A stretch of DNA of 64,000 nucleotides from Methylococcaceae bacterium (GCA_021647585.1 JAKIUK010000013.1:6798-70797), one strand, 5' to 3'. Shown: positions 45,200 to 56,194, numbered from the stretch's first letter. The notes: generated from the letters alone by a model not told the origin. A program made the numbers and translations.

Positions 45200-45901
45200 T
45201 TGTTAAGGGAAGATGAGAAATTTGTAGCAAGAGCTTTATGTGAACATTTTTCTGGCTCATGGCAAGAGGGTGAAGATCCACCAGATATCTATATCTCATA
45301 TGATGAAAAAAAGATAGCAGTGGAAATATCTACTTTAACTCAGCATGTAATCAATGATGCAGGTAAGTTTATGCCTCGTTTGTCGCAGGATACTAGTGTT
45401 ATTAGGGTTTGCGAGGAGTTAGATCTCGAATTAAGGAATGATATTCCTGATGAATTTTATATAATTATCACCCTTTTCTCACCAATAATTAAGGCTCGTA
45501 AATTTAAAGAATTACTCAAAAAACAAATTATTTTATTAGCCAGAAGAAATAAAAAATTGGACAAAGTAATTGAAATTTATGGCGTAGAAATAAGAGTTCA
45601 CATTGTTTCTGGCAGACGAGAATCGGGAAAAAAGATTATTGGAATAATTCCTAACAAAAACTCTTCAGCTAATATTACAGATAATGTTAGATACATTTTT
45701 GAGCAACGAATAAGTGAAAAATCAATAAAATGTAGGGGTATCAATCATCGCCCACTTTGGTTGGCTCTCTTTAATGATTACTGGTTAGCTGATTTCAAAA
45801 GTTATCAAGAAGCTTTTAGATTTTTACCTAAGAAATCACTGTTTGATAAAATATTCATAATAGATGGTTCAAAAAAAGTTTATGAAATTAAAACAACATA
45901 A
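45200..45901 (+). CDS. Hypothetical protein with nuclease-like (PD-(D/E)xK-type) N-terminal motif
   Basis: Family not recognised; 233 residues. The start is a TTG supported by a strong ribosome site (GGAGG, 6 bp upstream). Residues 26-46 read D-P-P-D-I-Y-I ... I-A-V-E-I-S-T, resembling the P-D-x(n)-E-x-[KST] core of restriction-endonuclease-fold enzymes (Pro28-Asp29, Glu42, Ser44), though Ser replaces Lys. The C-terminal region has HRPLWLALFNDYWLAD and a FDKIFIIDGSKKVYEI strand pair. It stands alone with no methylase or partner. Nuclease activity is a guess; transfer is possible. Confidence 0.6.
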   Translation: MLREDEKFVARALCEHFSGSWQEGEDPPDIYISYDEKKIAVEISTLTQHVINDAGKFMPRLSQDTSVIRVCEELDLELRNDIPDEFYIIITLFSPIIKARKFKELLKKQIILLARRNKKLDKVIEIYGVEIRVHIVSGRRESGKKIIGIIPNKNSSANITDNVRYIFEQRISEKSIKCRGINHRPLWLALFNDYWLADFKSYQEAFRFLPKKSLFDKIFIIDGSKKVYEIKTT

Positions 45902-46313
45902 CAAAAAATTGAGAACGACTAGGGTCATATTGGGACTAGGTAGAGTAGAAAGCTGGCATCTCGCCCCCTTAGGTTAGACCTAACTGTTACCGCCCCTTTC
46001 ATCTGGCAGTGTATCAATAGTCTAGCCGTAGCCACTTCAGTATCATGAAACCCTGTTCTAAAGATCGCGACCATGCTCAGTTATAACCTATAGTTTCAAA
46101 GCATCAATCACTGTTGGCCCAACAGGAATCAGTTAACTTGAGGTTGATTTGATTTTAAACATAGCTTCATTGAATCCTTTCGGCTTTTAAGCCCATCGAT
46201 AGATATCGCCCCTGATTCTATGCCATGTTGTCAGTAACAATCAAAACTAATTTTTGAACATGTTGGTTCAAGTCTGAACTATTACTGATGAGGTTAAAAC
46301 TAATGGAGAAATT
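45902..46313. other. Intergenic region between convergent genes
   Basis: 412 bp. I see no gene, tRNA, clear terminator or repeat that also occurs elsewhere in the window. Base composition is somewhat more GC-rich than the surrounding intergenic DNA. Confidence 0.45.
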
Positions 46314-48041
46314 TCAGTTTAATATTTCATCATATTTTAAATTTGCACTTCCTTCGCCTCTGCCTGCCCGTTTACTACGTCCCATCCACAGCAATGTTTT
46401 ACCGTTTAACCAGCGTGTGCGCTGGAATCTTCGGCTTACGATAACACCCGCTCTAGGGACTTCTTCCTCCTCAATAAAATAAGTAGGTTGTACTTCCGTT
46501 AGAAATTTCCCTTGGGCTCCAGTTGCTTGCGGCATCCGGGAACGTTGTAGTCGTATTTCTCTGGGTACCTGTCCCGCTGCAACGGGTTTATGCACAGGTA
46601 TAAATGGAATCCAGTTGTCGGGCACCGTATTACCTAGAACATAACGGATCTTTGCAACATCGCCTACCGGTTCAAACGCATCAAGAGATGGTACTTCTCG
46701 TTTCAAAATTCGACCATTTCCCGCATCGGATGTCACTACCTGTTCGATTGCCCAGACCATATTCGACATCTCGTCCCTGATGAAATTGACGCGTTCTATA
46801 TCTTCACTTTCCAGTTTTTGACCTATTGAGGGAGCCAGGTAGAAAATACTTTCATTGCGGGTCGCATTGTCCCTTTCTGTCTGATGAAACATGGCAAACT
46901 CATGCCATGATGTTTCCGGGTCATGTATTGCAGGTTTAACAAAAATATGCTGGCCAAAAACATCGGTTAACAAGATACCTTTGATCTGGCAGATTGTATT
47001 AATAGAAAGCTCATAGGGAAGCACAAACCAGTCATTCGAATAATTCAGACCATACTCGGCCAGCAAAATATTCATCACTGATGTTGGGGAAGCATTAATT
47101 TTTCCGAAATTGGTTTTGCCTTCTTCCATCTGCCATAATCTGGGATGTGGCATACCACTGAATGACAACTGGGTGGGAATAAATGTCTGGGTAATCTCTT
47201 CAGGTTTTGACAGTGTATCGAGGTTTCTTTGTCGCGGATTATTCTTTTGATCAAAGTCCTTCCAGTCTAAGTGCCCATTGGAATATTGATCTGCGATGAG
47301 CTGGCGCGCTCCTCTGTCCTCATGTCTGGCTCTAAGACTGAAACTGTATTCAAGACGCGCCGGATTCCAGGCGGCTTCGTCCTCCTCAGGTTGTTGATAT
47401 AGTTGGTTAAACCAGTTGAGAAATGCAACCTGACATTGCATCAGTATATCATGATCTGTTATTTCCACATCGGCATGGTTTTTAAACCAGACTTCGAACT
47501 GGCTCGTTCGCATCAATGCATTCACCTGATAGCCGTCTGGAATCTGTTTTGGCAACGCTACAGCCAGAAACAGCCCTTCCTCATCATCCGCTTTCACTTC
47601 ATGTGAAATAGAAAATTCTTCTGCTAGCAAATGAACATATTTTGCCATTTTATGTTGCTTGAACAATTTGACAAGATGTCTGCCCATTTGAGCGCGTAAC
47701 TGCAAAGTCGGCAATAAGATTTCACGCTCTATGGATGTTTCCAGCGGCATTGAATTGTCCATTGGGTATTTTTTGTCACTTCCTACTTCAATTTCACCCG
47801 GTGTTGTATGCACCCCCAGCACTGTTGCTTGAAAAGCCGTGGCAGCATCTTCCGCCTGAAATTCACCAAACTGCCACTGACGGCACAAAAACCACAAAGG
47901 ATCATGACTTTCCATACTCAAGTTTCTTTGAAAGTCCTGTGACCTTGGACTGCCCTCCAAACGATTATAATTTCTAATATGCGGTATGGTATACCGTAAG
48001 TCCTTGAGTTTTAGCTTTGCAAGTGCGATAAGTTTAGCCAT
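46314..48041 (-). CDS. Conserved protein of unknown function (last gene of giant-protein operon)
   Basis: 575 residues, no signal peptide or transmembrane helix. N-terminal signature: YNRLEGSPRSQDF, then SMESHDPLWFLCRQWQFGEFQAEDAATA (about 45-70). The middle has SFSGMPHPRLWQMEEGKTNFG and NYSNDWFVLPYELSINTICQI (about 300-350), motifs I associate from memory with otherwise uncharacterised proteins of actinobacteria and others encoded beside the same partners. The C-terminus is basic and Gly/Arg-rich (LWMGRSKRAGRGEG). It follows the 1615-residue gene after 38 bp. No enzymatic motif seen. Confidence 0.8.
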   Translation of the reverse strand: MAKLIALAKLKLKDLRYTIPHIRNYNRLEGSPRSQDFQRNLSMESHDPLWFLCRQWQFGEFQAEDAATAFQATVLGVHTTPGEIEVGSDKKYPMDNSMPLETSIEREILLPTLQLRAQMGRHLVKLFKQHKMAKYVHLLAEEFSISHEVKADDEEGLFLAVALPKQIPDGYQVNALMRTSQFEVWFKNHADVEITDHDILMQCQVAFLNWFNQLYQQPEEDEAAWNPARLEYSFSLRARHEDRGARQLIADQYSNGHLDWKDFDQKNNPRQRNLDTLSKPEEITQTFIPTQLSFSGMPHPRLWQMEEGKTNFGKINASPTSVMNILLAEYGLNYSNDWFVLPYELSINTICQIKGILLTDVFGQHIFVKPAIHDPETSWHEFAMFHQTERDNATRNESIFYLAPSIGQKLESEDIERVNFIRDEMSNMVWAIEQVVTSDAGNGRILKREVPSLDAFEPVGDVAKIRYVLGNTVPDNWIPFIPVHKPVAAGQVPREIRLQRSRMPQATGAQGKFLTEVQPTYFIEEEEVPRAGVIVSRRFQRTRWLNGKTLLWMGRSKRAGRGEGSANLKYDEILN

Positions 48042-48079
48042 TATTCTGTCCTCTACTGAGTGTCGTTAAAAGAACTTGC

Positions 48080-51000
48080 TCAATTATCAAAGTCTTTATA
48101 CAGCTCAAAATTCTTAGCTTTCATTTCATTGATCAGCTTGGTATTTGTCATTAAAAAATCCAGTGAAATACCCGAATTATGCAAATCAAAACTGGCGATT
48201 GTCATAGGGGTTAAGGTATCAAGGGCCGGGTCTTCCAATAAGTGCGCGGGTTCAACTGCGCGCGTTTTTGCCCTGATCAATGTATCATCCAGTATATTAT
48301 TCAACCTATCCCAGTTCCATTTTGCTGCGCCTGTCGGTTCAACTGCCAGAAGTAATGCGTTAGGTGCGCAATTATTGGGTTGATTATAGTTGTAGGTAAT
48401 TCCAGTCACTTCCTTATCATTGGGTATGGATTCGGTCCATTCATCTATTATCATTATCGCCTGCGGCTCATTAACTGCGTTTTTATCTATGCCATGAACA
48501 CACAATGAAATCGTGTTGTCAGTAATATCAAATCGTTCACCCTTTTCATCTTCTGCCGGAAATTCTACCGACAACCAACTGTCATTTTTCTTATAAGGAA
48601 TCTGTGCGGCTATAAATGGCATTTCGGAGCCTCCTGAAAATTCCGAGATCATTCTGATTTGCTCCAGTCGAGCCATATTGGGTCTGACAGGAGCAGTAGA
48701 CTCAAGCCATGTCTCTACTGCAAGTTCTGCAGTTGTCTGCTGTTTTGTTACTATATGTTTCAATAGTATTTTCCCTTTTTCTTTAACTGTGCCGCTAACA
48801 TCATCAGGATTACTGAAACGAAATTTCGGTAATACTAGAAAATCATTTCCTACCACTGATTTAATTACCTCAACTAACAGTGTTACTTTTCTGTTTATTT
48901 GAGTTGCTGCATTGGCTGCTTGTAGGCTGGAATTTGCAAGCTGCAGTTTTTCATTACACTCGGTCCATACTGATGCAACTGATAACAGCAAATCAACCAC
49001 AAATTCTGCTGACTCTTTATTAACCTCTACCTGAACATTTGCTCTCATACCAAACAGAGATGCAAGCTGTTGAAAAGATAGCAAGGATTGAATCGCTGAA
49101 TCTGTTAAATTCATTGCTTCAAATACTTCAACGGCTTTCCCCCGTATAAAATAGTTTTCAAATAGCTTTTTGAAGGTTCCAGGATTGGCTGCAGTTTTAG
49201 GTTGTGTCGAATTAGGTGCTTTACCATTAATACTATTGATAACTGCATTGAGTTGATTGATGATATTATTTGCACGAGCCAGCAACTCTGCATGTTCCCA
49301 ACCAAATAAATCATCGGGGGTCTCATTCACTTTTTTTGATTGCTGTGTAAAATCCTTTGCACTGGCAGAATATCCTGTGGTAATCATCAAACGCAATAAA
49401 CGAAGTTGAGGTAATACCTGCGCATAACTCCGTTCATCAACGGCTAAGCCTTGCACATCAAAATGAATTTTTACTCTTGAGTTAGCCGGCAACACAATCT
49501 GATTAACATAATGCCGGTAGAGCATTTGTTCTAATTCCTCTGCTCCAGACTGGACATCAATTCCTATTGCATAGACCAAATCAATCGGTTGCAGACTGAG
49601 ATCGGCAATAGATATATTACTCTGATTGGATTCTATGCCGGCCTCATCAACAGTACTAACCGCAGCTTTAATCTTTTGTGGATCACCCAACTGATCAGCA
49701 AGCCAGCTATTGATACCTGGTTCAGTCATAGAACGAGGTGTAGACTCTGCTCCCCACCCAGCATCTAATGGAATGTTCTCCTTACTGGAATATTGAATGC
49801 ATACTTTATTGGATACCGTCAGGTGAGTAGATCGTGGCGTTTTATTTACTTCCAGTTCCGGCGGCAGTTCAGCGCCTTTTAAGCTGTTAAGTACTGCCGC
49901 AGTTCTATCGGTTTTACCCTGAACCATCTGGTAAGCCGATTCAGCTGTTAATAAATCACCGATAGCATCCAATGTATCCGCAAGCCTATCCTTTTCTTTC
50001 AGAAGTAAATTCTGATGTAGTTCGGTAATATTTAATGACTTAAAATCTCGTTTCTTGGCGTTAATAATTTTCAAACCATTGACTACAGAATAAACAGGCA
50101 CAGCTTCTTGTGCTTCATTACCCCGTTGAGGTATCGAACTGTGTTCTATCGGAAATTTTTCCCTCAAATCTAGAATGTACTGATTCAGGTTATTCGCAGC
50201 ATTTTCAGAAGTAATATCATGCAATGCACGTTCAAACTGGTAGCCAAGCAATGCTTCAAGCGATTGATTGTTCTGCACGCCCTCATATATAAAAAGAGCC
50301 CTTCTGACACGTTCAGATGATAAGTTGACCGCAAATGTATCGGGAGAAGTACGGGAAGCATGCTGGGTATAACCTGCATGCAATACGCCAGCAGCAGTCG
50401 CATGGTTCAAAGATGGGGTGTGTATAAATCCCGCATTTGCTGGTGAATGATAAACCGGTGATGAGTCTTCCGGCTTTAATGCTTTGGGAACTTCAACCGC
50501 TGTCTTTGAAACAATTTTCAGATTTTCAACCCAGCCATAAGCACCAAGATATAAGCCCGTAGATTTATTACTGCGATTTCGTTTCAAACGATGATAAAAA
50601 AGTCCCGTTTGCCATGCATCCAGCCGATATGAACATAGATCAATATGATCTGCCAGACATTGATGTAGCCTGGCTGTCGATAATGGAGCAAGTCGTTTTA
50701 AGGCTGTGCGAAGTTGAGCAACATTTCTCACAGCGGCATTATTTGAGCGCAATGTCAAAAGATAGTCGCCCATTGATCTATTGATATTCAATTTAATAGC
50801 ATCAACCTTTTTTGGTACCCCATGCAAAATTTCCCAACTTGTTAAGTCCTGTACCTTTTTATCAAAGTTATAAAGACTTTTTTCATTCGCACCGAGTTCA
50901 TAAGCATAGCCTTTTTTGTTATACACACCCAATGCCGATTTTTTTAGTTCCAGTAACAGGCTGTGGCGAAGAAGAAAATAAAGCACTGAACGTGGTGGAC

Positions 51001-52927
51001 GAGCACCAGGAAGTAGATGCTTTTCAAGATCAGTTATCTGTTTAGCAGTACTAAGCCATTCAATAAAGTTTTGTTTTCTGGTACCCAGTTTGTCTAGCGC
51101 TCTGTTTGTAGACGGTTTTTTTCTGTCTACCATGTGATATGGATTTATCCGTTCGTTTTTATTGTAGAACGAAAGATTACTAATGAAGGGAAAACTGGCA
51201 GAAACATACCCCATTCCCTTAAGCATTTTCATGATATTACTTTGCTTGGAAGCCAGCTGAGCCGTAATATTTGTAAGACTGGGGGTACTCAAGGAAAAAT
51301 CGTGTAAATGAGCTAATCGCTGCTTAAATGAAACCGAACCTGCACTTAAACCGAGAATCTCCAATAAAAGTTTAGATGCATCACCTCGTTTATTCACATG
51401 AGCAACCTTGCGTACCCTCATAGAATTCCACTTTTTCTGCAAGTTACGTAATACGACTGTTAATGTTGCATCAAACTTATCTTTTTCATGCCAAGAATTG
51501 ATGTCACTGGTCATCAGCACACCATAGGGTTGGTCTCCAACCCTGATTGCAGAGAGTGGCCCGATAGCACTGACATTTTCAGTAAAGAATTTTTGTACGT
51601 CTGGTAATGATTTTTTATTGATTGCAGGTTCTGTTAGTACTTCCAGAAAATGACCAATGGTTGCCGGGTATAAAGCAGTATTCATCGCCTCCGCTTCTGC
51701 AATCTCCTGTTTATCGGCATGTCTGACACCGTTAAAAACTTCTGCATTTATTCCTAATGCATTGGCAAACCGGTGACCATCAGAATTCTTCTGTTTGGAG
51801 ATGTCTACTGATTCACTGCCATCATAATATCCATTGGTTAAAACATCATAATTTTCAGTATATGTAGAACCCGATTTGCCGGTGTTATTGGTAGCACTCC
51901 CTTGTGGCAGAAAACTGAAGCCTTTACTAGAATATCTATGAGCTGTTATGTGTTGTTCCAGTATTGCCCTACTTTCTTCAGGATCCGCACTAGCCATCAA
52001 TCCCATCACGGTTATTCGATCAATTTTACCTCTATTCAAATACTCATCTTTTATCTCAATTTTGAAACCAAGACCCTGTTTGACTGCTAATTCAAAATCA
52101 CTCGTCCATGCAAAACTCTCATCCAGAGTTATACTTTTTCCATCTTTCTTGAAAGCCTCTTCAGCAAGAAATGGATCAGGACCGGTAAACACGGTATCTG
52201 GAACTTGATTACCTATAATTGCCTTAATTGGTACTCTTCGAGATTCATTGTGAATCTGAACAACAAACCTGTCTGGTAATATCTGTGTTTTGGGGGCAAG
52301 CGTCCAGTCGTGCGTTTTCACATCTTTAGAGGCAGGAAACGCAAGTTCATCGTCATTGACTGTTAAATCCGCTTCCCAGTTTGCTGGCATGGTCTGCTTC
52401 ACTATCCATAATGTCCGTTGGATACCTGATTTGTTGACCAGTTTATCCCACAGCTCCTGCTTAACTTGTTCTTTATTTTCCTGGTTTTCACGGTTGGCAC
52501 GTAATAGTAACAGCCAGTATGTTTTCCCAGCATCAACCTCGGCCGCTGTCAACCGGGCTTCAAAGGAAGCGACATGAAAATCATCAGGGTACACTCTAAG
52601 CCACAATTGATTCAGATTGCCTTTGGATACCAGCCGCGTTTCAATTCTTACCGGCAAAAATAAAATAGGAATCTGTGCATCCAGTTCTGTTGCTATATCA
52701 GTATATTGAGGTCGTTCTGACAAAATATTGATAGCATCGTGTAACTGTTTCTTGACCCTTGTAACCTCTGCAGTAGTAGCTGCCAAATCCCTTTTGACTG
52801 ATGCCAGGGTATCAGGATTCTTTTCCCTTTGAATATTTAATCTTGCCTGATACAGTTTATCTTCGGCTTTTTGTAAACTTTGCCGTCCGGCTTGTACCTT
52901 CTTCAGGTTTTGATTAAAGGTAGCCAT
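48080..52927 (-). CDS. Giant conserved protein of unknown function (1615 residues)
   Basis: No signal peptide or membrane segment. Residues 1-95 are coiled coil; about 105-165 hold a conserved block (PILFLPVRIETRL ... QLWLRVYPDDFHVASFE ... YWLLLLRAN). Further landmarks: AIRVGDQPYGVLMTSD (about 470), GAYGWVENLKI (about 800), GFIHTPSLNHATAAGVLHAGY, and RVRRALFIYEGVQNNQSLEALLGYQFERALHD (about 880-910). The C-terminal part has EPTGAAKWNWDRLNNILDDTLIRAKTRAVEP. I recall the same blocks in uncharacterised large proteins of other phyla, but have no function for them. It starts 2 bp after the stop of the 1085-residue gene. Confidence 0.85.
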   Translation of the reverse strand: MATFNQNLKKVQAGRQSLQKAEDKLYQARLNIQREKNPDTLASVKRDLAATTAEVTRVKKQLHDAINILSERPQYTDIATELDAQIPILFLPVRIETRLVSKGNLNQLWLRVYPDDFHVASFEARLTAAEVDAGKTYWLLLLRANRENQENKEQVKQELWDKLVNKSGIQRTLWIVKQTMPANWEADLTVNDDELAFPASKDVKTHDWTLAPKTQILPDRFVVQIHNESRRVPIKAIIGNQVPDTVFTGPDPFLAEEAFKKDGKSITLDESFAWTSDFELAVKQGLGFKIEIKDEYLNRGKIDRITVMGLMASADPEESRAILEQHITAHRYSSKGFSFLPQGSATNNTGKSGSTYTENYDVLTNGYYDGSESVDISKQKNSDGHRFANALGINAEVFNGVRHADKQEIAEAEAMNTALYPATIGHFLEVLTEPAINKKSLPDVQKFFTENVSAIGPLSAIRVGDQPYGVLMTSDINSWHEKDKFDATLTVVLRNLQKKWNSMRVRKVAHVNKRGDASKLLLEILGLSAGSVSFKQRLAHLHDFSLSTPSLTNITAQLASKQSNIMKMLKGMGYVSASFPFISNLSFYNKNERINPYHMVDRKKPSTNRALDKLGTRKQNFIEWLSTAKQITDLEKHLLPGARPPRSVLYFLLRHSLLLELKKSALGVYNKKGYAYELGANEKSLYNFDKKVQDLTSWEILHGVPKKVDAIKLNINRSMGDYLLTLRSNNAAVRNVAQLRTALKRLAPLSTARLHQCLADHIDLCSYRLDAWQTGLFYHRLKRNRSNKSTGLYLGAYGWVENLKIVSKTAVEVPKALKPEDSSPVYHSPANAGFIHTPSLNHATAAGVLHAGYTQHASRTSPDTFAVNLSSERVRRALFIYEGVQNNQSLEALLGYQFERALHDITSENAANNLNQYILDLREKFPIEHSSIPQRGNEAQEAVPVYSVVNGLKIINAKKRDFKSLNITELHQNLLLKEKDRLADTLDAIGDLLTAESAYQMVQGKTDRTAAVLNSLKGAELPPELEVNKTPRSTHLTVSNKVCIQYSSKENIPLDAGWGAESTPRSMTEPGINSWLADQLGDPQKIKAAVSTVDEAGIESNQSNISIADLSLQPIDLVYAIGIDVQSGAEELEQMLYRHYVNQIVLPANSRVKIHFDVQGLAVDERSYAQVLPQLRLLRLMITTGYSASAKDFTQQSKKVNETPDDLFGWEHAELLARANNIINQLNAVINSINGKAPNSTQPKTAANPGTFKKLFENYFIRGKAVEVFEAMNLTDSAIQSLLSFQQLASLFGMRANVQVEVNKESAEFVVDLLLSVASVWTECNEKLQLANSSLQAANAATQINRKVTLLVEVIKSVVGNDFLVLPKFRFSNPDDVSGTVKEKGKILLKHIVTKQQTTAELAVETWLESTAPVRPNMARLEQIRMISEFSGGSEMPFIAAQIPYKKNDSWLSVEFPAEDEKGERFDITDNTISLCVHGIDKNAVNEPQAIMIIDEWTESIPNDKEVTGITYNYNQPNNCAPNALLLAVEPTGAAKWNWDRLNNILDDTLIRAKTRAVEPAHLLEDPALDTLTPMTIASFDLHNSGISLDFLMTNTKLINEMKAKNFELYKDFDN

Positions 52928-52929
52928 AA

Positions 52930-55900
52930 CTATATATCCAGTAGCTTTGCATTAATACTTAACAGGTGTGATCTTAGTGTAATTGCTTCACCCACAAACA
53001 ATTCATTAGGAATTTCCTGATTCAGCATCTCGGTTGCATGAATGGCTACCATAGCGGGTCTCTGTAACAGAATCGCCGCCATATCTGCTGAGGATGCACC
53101 CCATTTTTCCTTAATTGACGCAGGTATAGAGAGTGTAGGTTTTATATTTGCACACACAAATTTGAGATTCTTAGGTAAATGCTTCCATGAAAGATCATTC
53201 CAGTCGGGATCACCAGGCCGGTTAATAGCCGCTGAAATATCCATTCCAAATCTGGGTTCGCCTGGCACTTCTGCGATAACAAAAAACCAGCCCTGCTTGT
53301 CATTAAACCCTGGTGTTTTAACCTCTCCAGATGCTTCATTGATTGTCAGATCAAAACCAAGTAATTTGATGTCGGGTGATATTTCAGCCTGAAACAGAGG
53401 AAACCGGATCTCTTTCTTTTGTCCGTCATTGTCAAATTGAGTGCGTATGATTTTTTTACTGCCATCTTTCAGCGCTTTTTGAGCATAAATAACAGTGTTA
53501 GGAAATTTCTTCAGTAAGTCTCCACGGATAACGAAAACCAGCTGCTCAGTATCCCCTTCAGCATCTCTTGCATTGTGCACACCCAACCGGTCTGATGAAG
53601 ACCATTGATGTATTGGCTTGATATCTTTCAACGCATTAACATCTTCTGGCGTTGAATCCGGTGTCACAAATCCCCGCACATCCCAGAATTGTCGAAAATA
53701 GCTTCCACGCATATCCGTAGGATATTCACGCCAAAGTAATTCCTGCCCCATTTCATGATTTAGACCAACTAAATAAGACTCTATAAATTTTTGATTTGTT
53801 TTTAAAAGAGATAAGGTATTATTTTCTATCAATTCAAGATTGGGTAACAAAAACTCCTTGTCGATATCAAGAAGAAATTTATAGGTTGGCTCGGGTATAT
53901 CCGGGTAGGCCATCGCAGTAAGAAATTGTTCTTTTGGTTTTATCAAAGTCCCTTCTGGAAATCTAAATTGTGCATCGAACAATCGCTTATAGGAATTGAC
54001 AGGGGCAATAACCGCATCCAGTTTTTTTCTGATATCGACCGTTTTTAATATTGGTAATGGAGCATCAACATCTTGAAATTGAAATCTCGAAGATGCGTTT
54101 TTATACGCTTTTTTTACTGCAATCGTATGTTGTCGGGTTGTAAATTTCTGATCAGCAATGATTGTATTAACCAAAACTACATTCCTTATCCGCAGAACTT
54201 CAGAAGGCTGTATTACAGCACCGGGGGGCAACGTAGTTGAAACAGTCGGTGTGGTAGTACTGCTAGCAATCGTGGTTGGTCGCCTCCTGGGTTGCACTCG
54301 CACACCAAAACCACGTGGCCGGGTTGTTACTGGTTGAAACCTACCCGATACAACTGTTGGCCTCCTCGCTATAACTGGTTGTACGGTAGTGGGAACAATC
54401 ATCGATACCGGGAAACGATTTTCCCATAGTTGGACTTTAGGCAATCCTCCGGCAAATTCAGGTAAATTAAATGCAAAATCCTTTTGCAAATTAGAATGTG
54501 TACTCCATACCTTAATATTATTAATAGATGAAGGTGGCTGAAAATTATTAATATTTTCAAGTAAGGGTACTGCCTTAAAATTCTCCTTAACTTCAGTACT
54601 TATTCCATTCGGTTTATTTACCTGCTTTAATAAACTGTCAAAAGAAAATTCTCTACTATTGATTCGCTGGTTAAGCCCCTTGATTATTGAGGTATTCACT
54701 CGAGTCATACGCCTGAATGCTGGATCCAGGTTGGCATTTTCAATAAGACTGCTATTAAGAGTTGCTCTAACAGTAACATTTCCATCCAAAACCCTACTAC
54801 TTAAAACGTTCGTTAGTGCAAGATAGGATTCATTAGCCTGCTTTTTTAGGGTTTTAGAATAGACCTTATCCATGACCTCTCGACTAAAGCGAGCGAGTTT
54901 CATTTTTTTGTTTGCTTCCAGCACGTCCCCTAACTGCTGCCAGGCCTGCTGCATGAATTTATCCTGATTTTCCTGCACCACCCGTTTGCCAAACCCGGCA
55001 GGCACTCTATAGACAGGATCTTTATTCAGCTCGTTGTACCAACGTAAGGATGACGGATCAAACAAAGGTATTTCTCTCTTTCCAGGCAGACTATTATTCC
55101 GTCTCATAGCATGGTACATGCCATAATAGAGTACAGTTACAAAAGGATCTTCGTCTAAATTCTCCTGTTGAAAGCGATTTAAATTCACTAACTTTTCTAT
55201 ATCTTCTGAAAATGGCTGTGGATTGATACTCAAACTACTGCGTTTGGCATCTGGAGCCATCATCGCTCCTTCAAGCAATAACACCTCAGGATTAGTTGCC
55301 CTGACTTCAGAATGCTCATCAGCACGAATAAAAGCGGGTCTGGAACAATCCATCTCTCTGACTCCCACCCGCTCATCCATTGGCCTGGGTTTAAGTAATT
55401 TAACCAGGTACTCAAAATCAAAATTCTGCCCTGTACGAAAATACCAGCGAAAATAAGCGGGGAATTCGTTATCTGGACTGATAAACGAAGATTTTTGTGC
55501 CTTAATACCGGCTGTTGGTTGCCCCAGCCCTGCTAAACGTCCCGTTTCAAAAGCGGGTACCAAAAATGCATGGTACAGCGTTTTGCTTTCCAGTTTTCTG
55601 GGACAAATAATTCGACTGTACAAGCCATCCGGATCAGTTTTTACATCTTCCTCAAGACTATCCAAGAACACTTCAAAATCACTTTCTTCATGAGGCAAAT
55701 TTGAATGCACATGGCACCACAAATGTAATTGATCATGTGGCGGTAAAACATCCTTGTTGATCAAACGTATAGAGCTAAGAGGCTCCCTTCTCTGAGTCTC
55801 GACAAATTCGTTTTCTTTCAAAACTATCAATGACAACCAGGGACGAAGATGTTTTCCCACACTGGATGGAGATGCCGGTGTATAACGATATGGAAAATCT

Positions 55901-56187
55901 TCATCATAAAATTCTACATAGGGCAACAGATTTGGCTCATAGTCAGCAATTCCATTCAACGGTTCGGTGCGAATAATCATGTTTTCACTGACACCGGTAA
56001 TATCACCCGGTCCAAACAATGAAAAATTCTTATCTGCTACGGTACCGGTATTGAGTTTAACTTTAACCGGTATCTGGGCTCTTTCCTCAATATTTCCATC
56101 AGATTTTCCCAAACTGTCCTTTTCTTTAATCTGACTGGATATACCTCGTCTGGCCCATGAATGAAATTGATACTTACCAAAACTCAT
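52930..56187 (-). CDS. Giant conserved protein of unknown function (1085 residues)
   Basis: No signal peptide or membrane segment. Conserved N-terminal region: FHSWARRGISSQI, FGPGDITGV, RTEPLNGIADYEPNLLPYVEFYDEDFPYRYTPASP and LRPWLSLIVLKENEF (about residues 8-125). A Pro/Thr/Arg-rich low-complexity linker (about 605-665: RPTVVSGRF, TTRPRGFGVRVQPRRRPTT, STTTPTVSTTLPPG) splits it into two halves. The C-terminus has WNDLSWKHLPKNLKFVCANI and PAMVAIHATEML. It lies 7 bp after the 1168-residue gene and 2 bp before the next, a very tight operon. Structural rather than enzymatic role is a guess. Confidence 0.85.
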   Translation of the reverse strand: MSFGKYQFHSWARRGISSQIKEKDSLGKSDGNIEERAQIPVKVKLNTGTVADKNFSLFGPGDITGVSENMIIRTEPLNGIADYEPNLLPYVEFYDEDFPYRYTPASPSSVGKHLRPWLSLIVLKENEFVETQRREPLSSIRLINKDVLPPHDQLHLWCHVHSNLPHEESDFEVFLDSLEEDVKTDPDGLYSRIICPRKLESKTLYHAFLVPAFETGRLAGLGQPTAGIKAQKSSFISPDNEFPAYFRWYFRTGQNFDFEYLVKLLKPRPMDERVGVREMDCSRPAFIRADEHSEVRATNPEVLLLEGAMMAPDAKRSSLSINPQPFSEDIEKLVNLNRFQQENLDEDPFVTVLYYGMYHAMRRNNSLPGKREIPLFDPSSLRWYNELNKDPVYRVPAGFGKRVVQENQDKFMQQAWQQLGDVLEANKKMKLARFSREVMDKVYSKTLKKQANESYLALTNVLSSRVLDGNVTVRATLNSSLIENANLDPAFRRMTRVNTSIIKGLNQRINSREFSFDSLLKQVNKPNGISTEVKENFKAVPLLENINNFQPPSSINNIKVWSTHSNLQKDFAFNLPEFAGGLPKVQLWENRFPVSMIVPTTVQPVIARRPTVVSGRFQPVTTRPRGFGVRVQPRRRPTTIASSTTTPTVSTTLPPGAVIQPSEVLRIRNVVLVNTIIADQKFTTRQHTIAVKKAYKNASSRFQFQDVDAPLPILKTVDIRKKLDAVIAPVNSYKRLFDAQFRFPEGTLIKPKEQFLTAMAYPDIPEPTYKFLLDIDKEFLLPNLELIENNTLSLLKTNQKFIESYLVGLNHEMGQELLWREYPTDMRGSYFRQFWDVRGFVTPDSTPEDVNALKDIKPIHQWSSSDRLGVHNARDAEGDTEQLVFVIRGDLLKKFPNTVIYAQKALKDGSKKIIRTQFDNDGQKKEIRFPLFQAEISPDIKLLGFDLTINEASGEVKTPGFNDKQGWFFVIAEVPGEPRFGMDISAAINRPGDPDWNDLSWKHLPKNLKFVCANIKPTLSIPASIKEKWGASSADMAAILLQRPAMVAIHATEMLNQEIPNELFVGEAITLRSHLLSINAKLLDI

Positions 56188-56194
56188 AATCTTC

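Noticed and set aside
45902..46313. A tRNA or small RNA gene in the convergent intergenic region
   Set aside because: I looked for cloverleaf arms and TTC-type loops and found none that pair; no terminator-like hairpin supports a small RNA.
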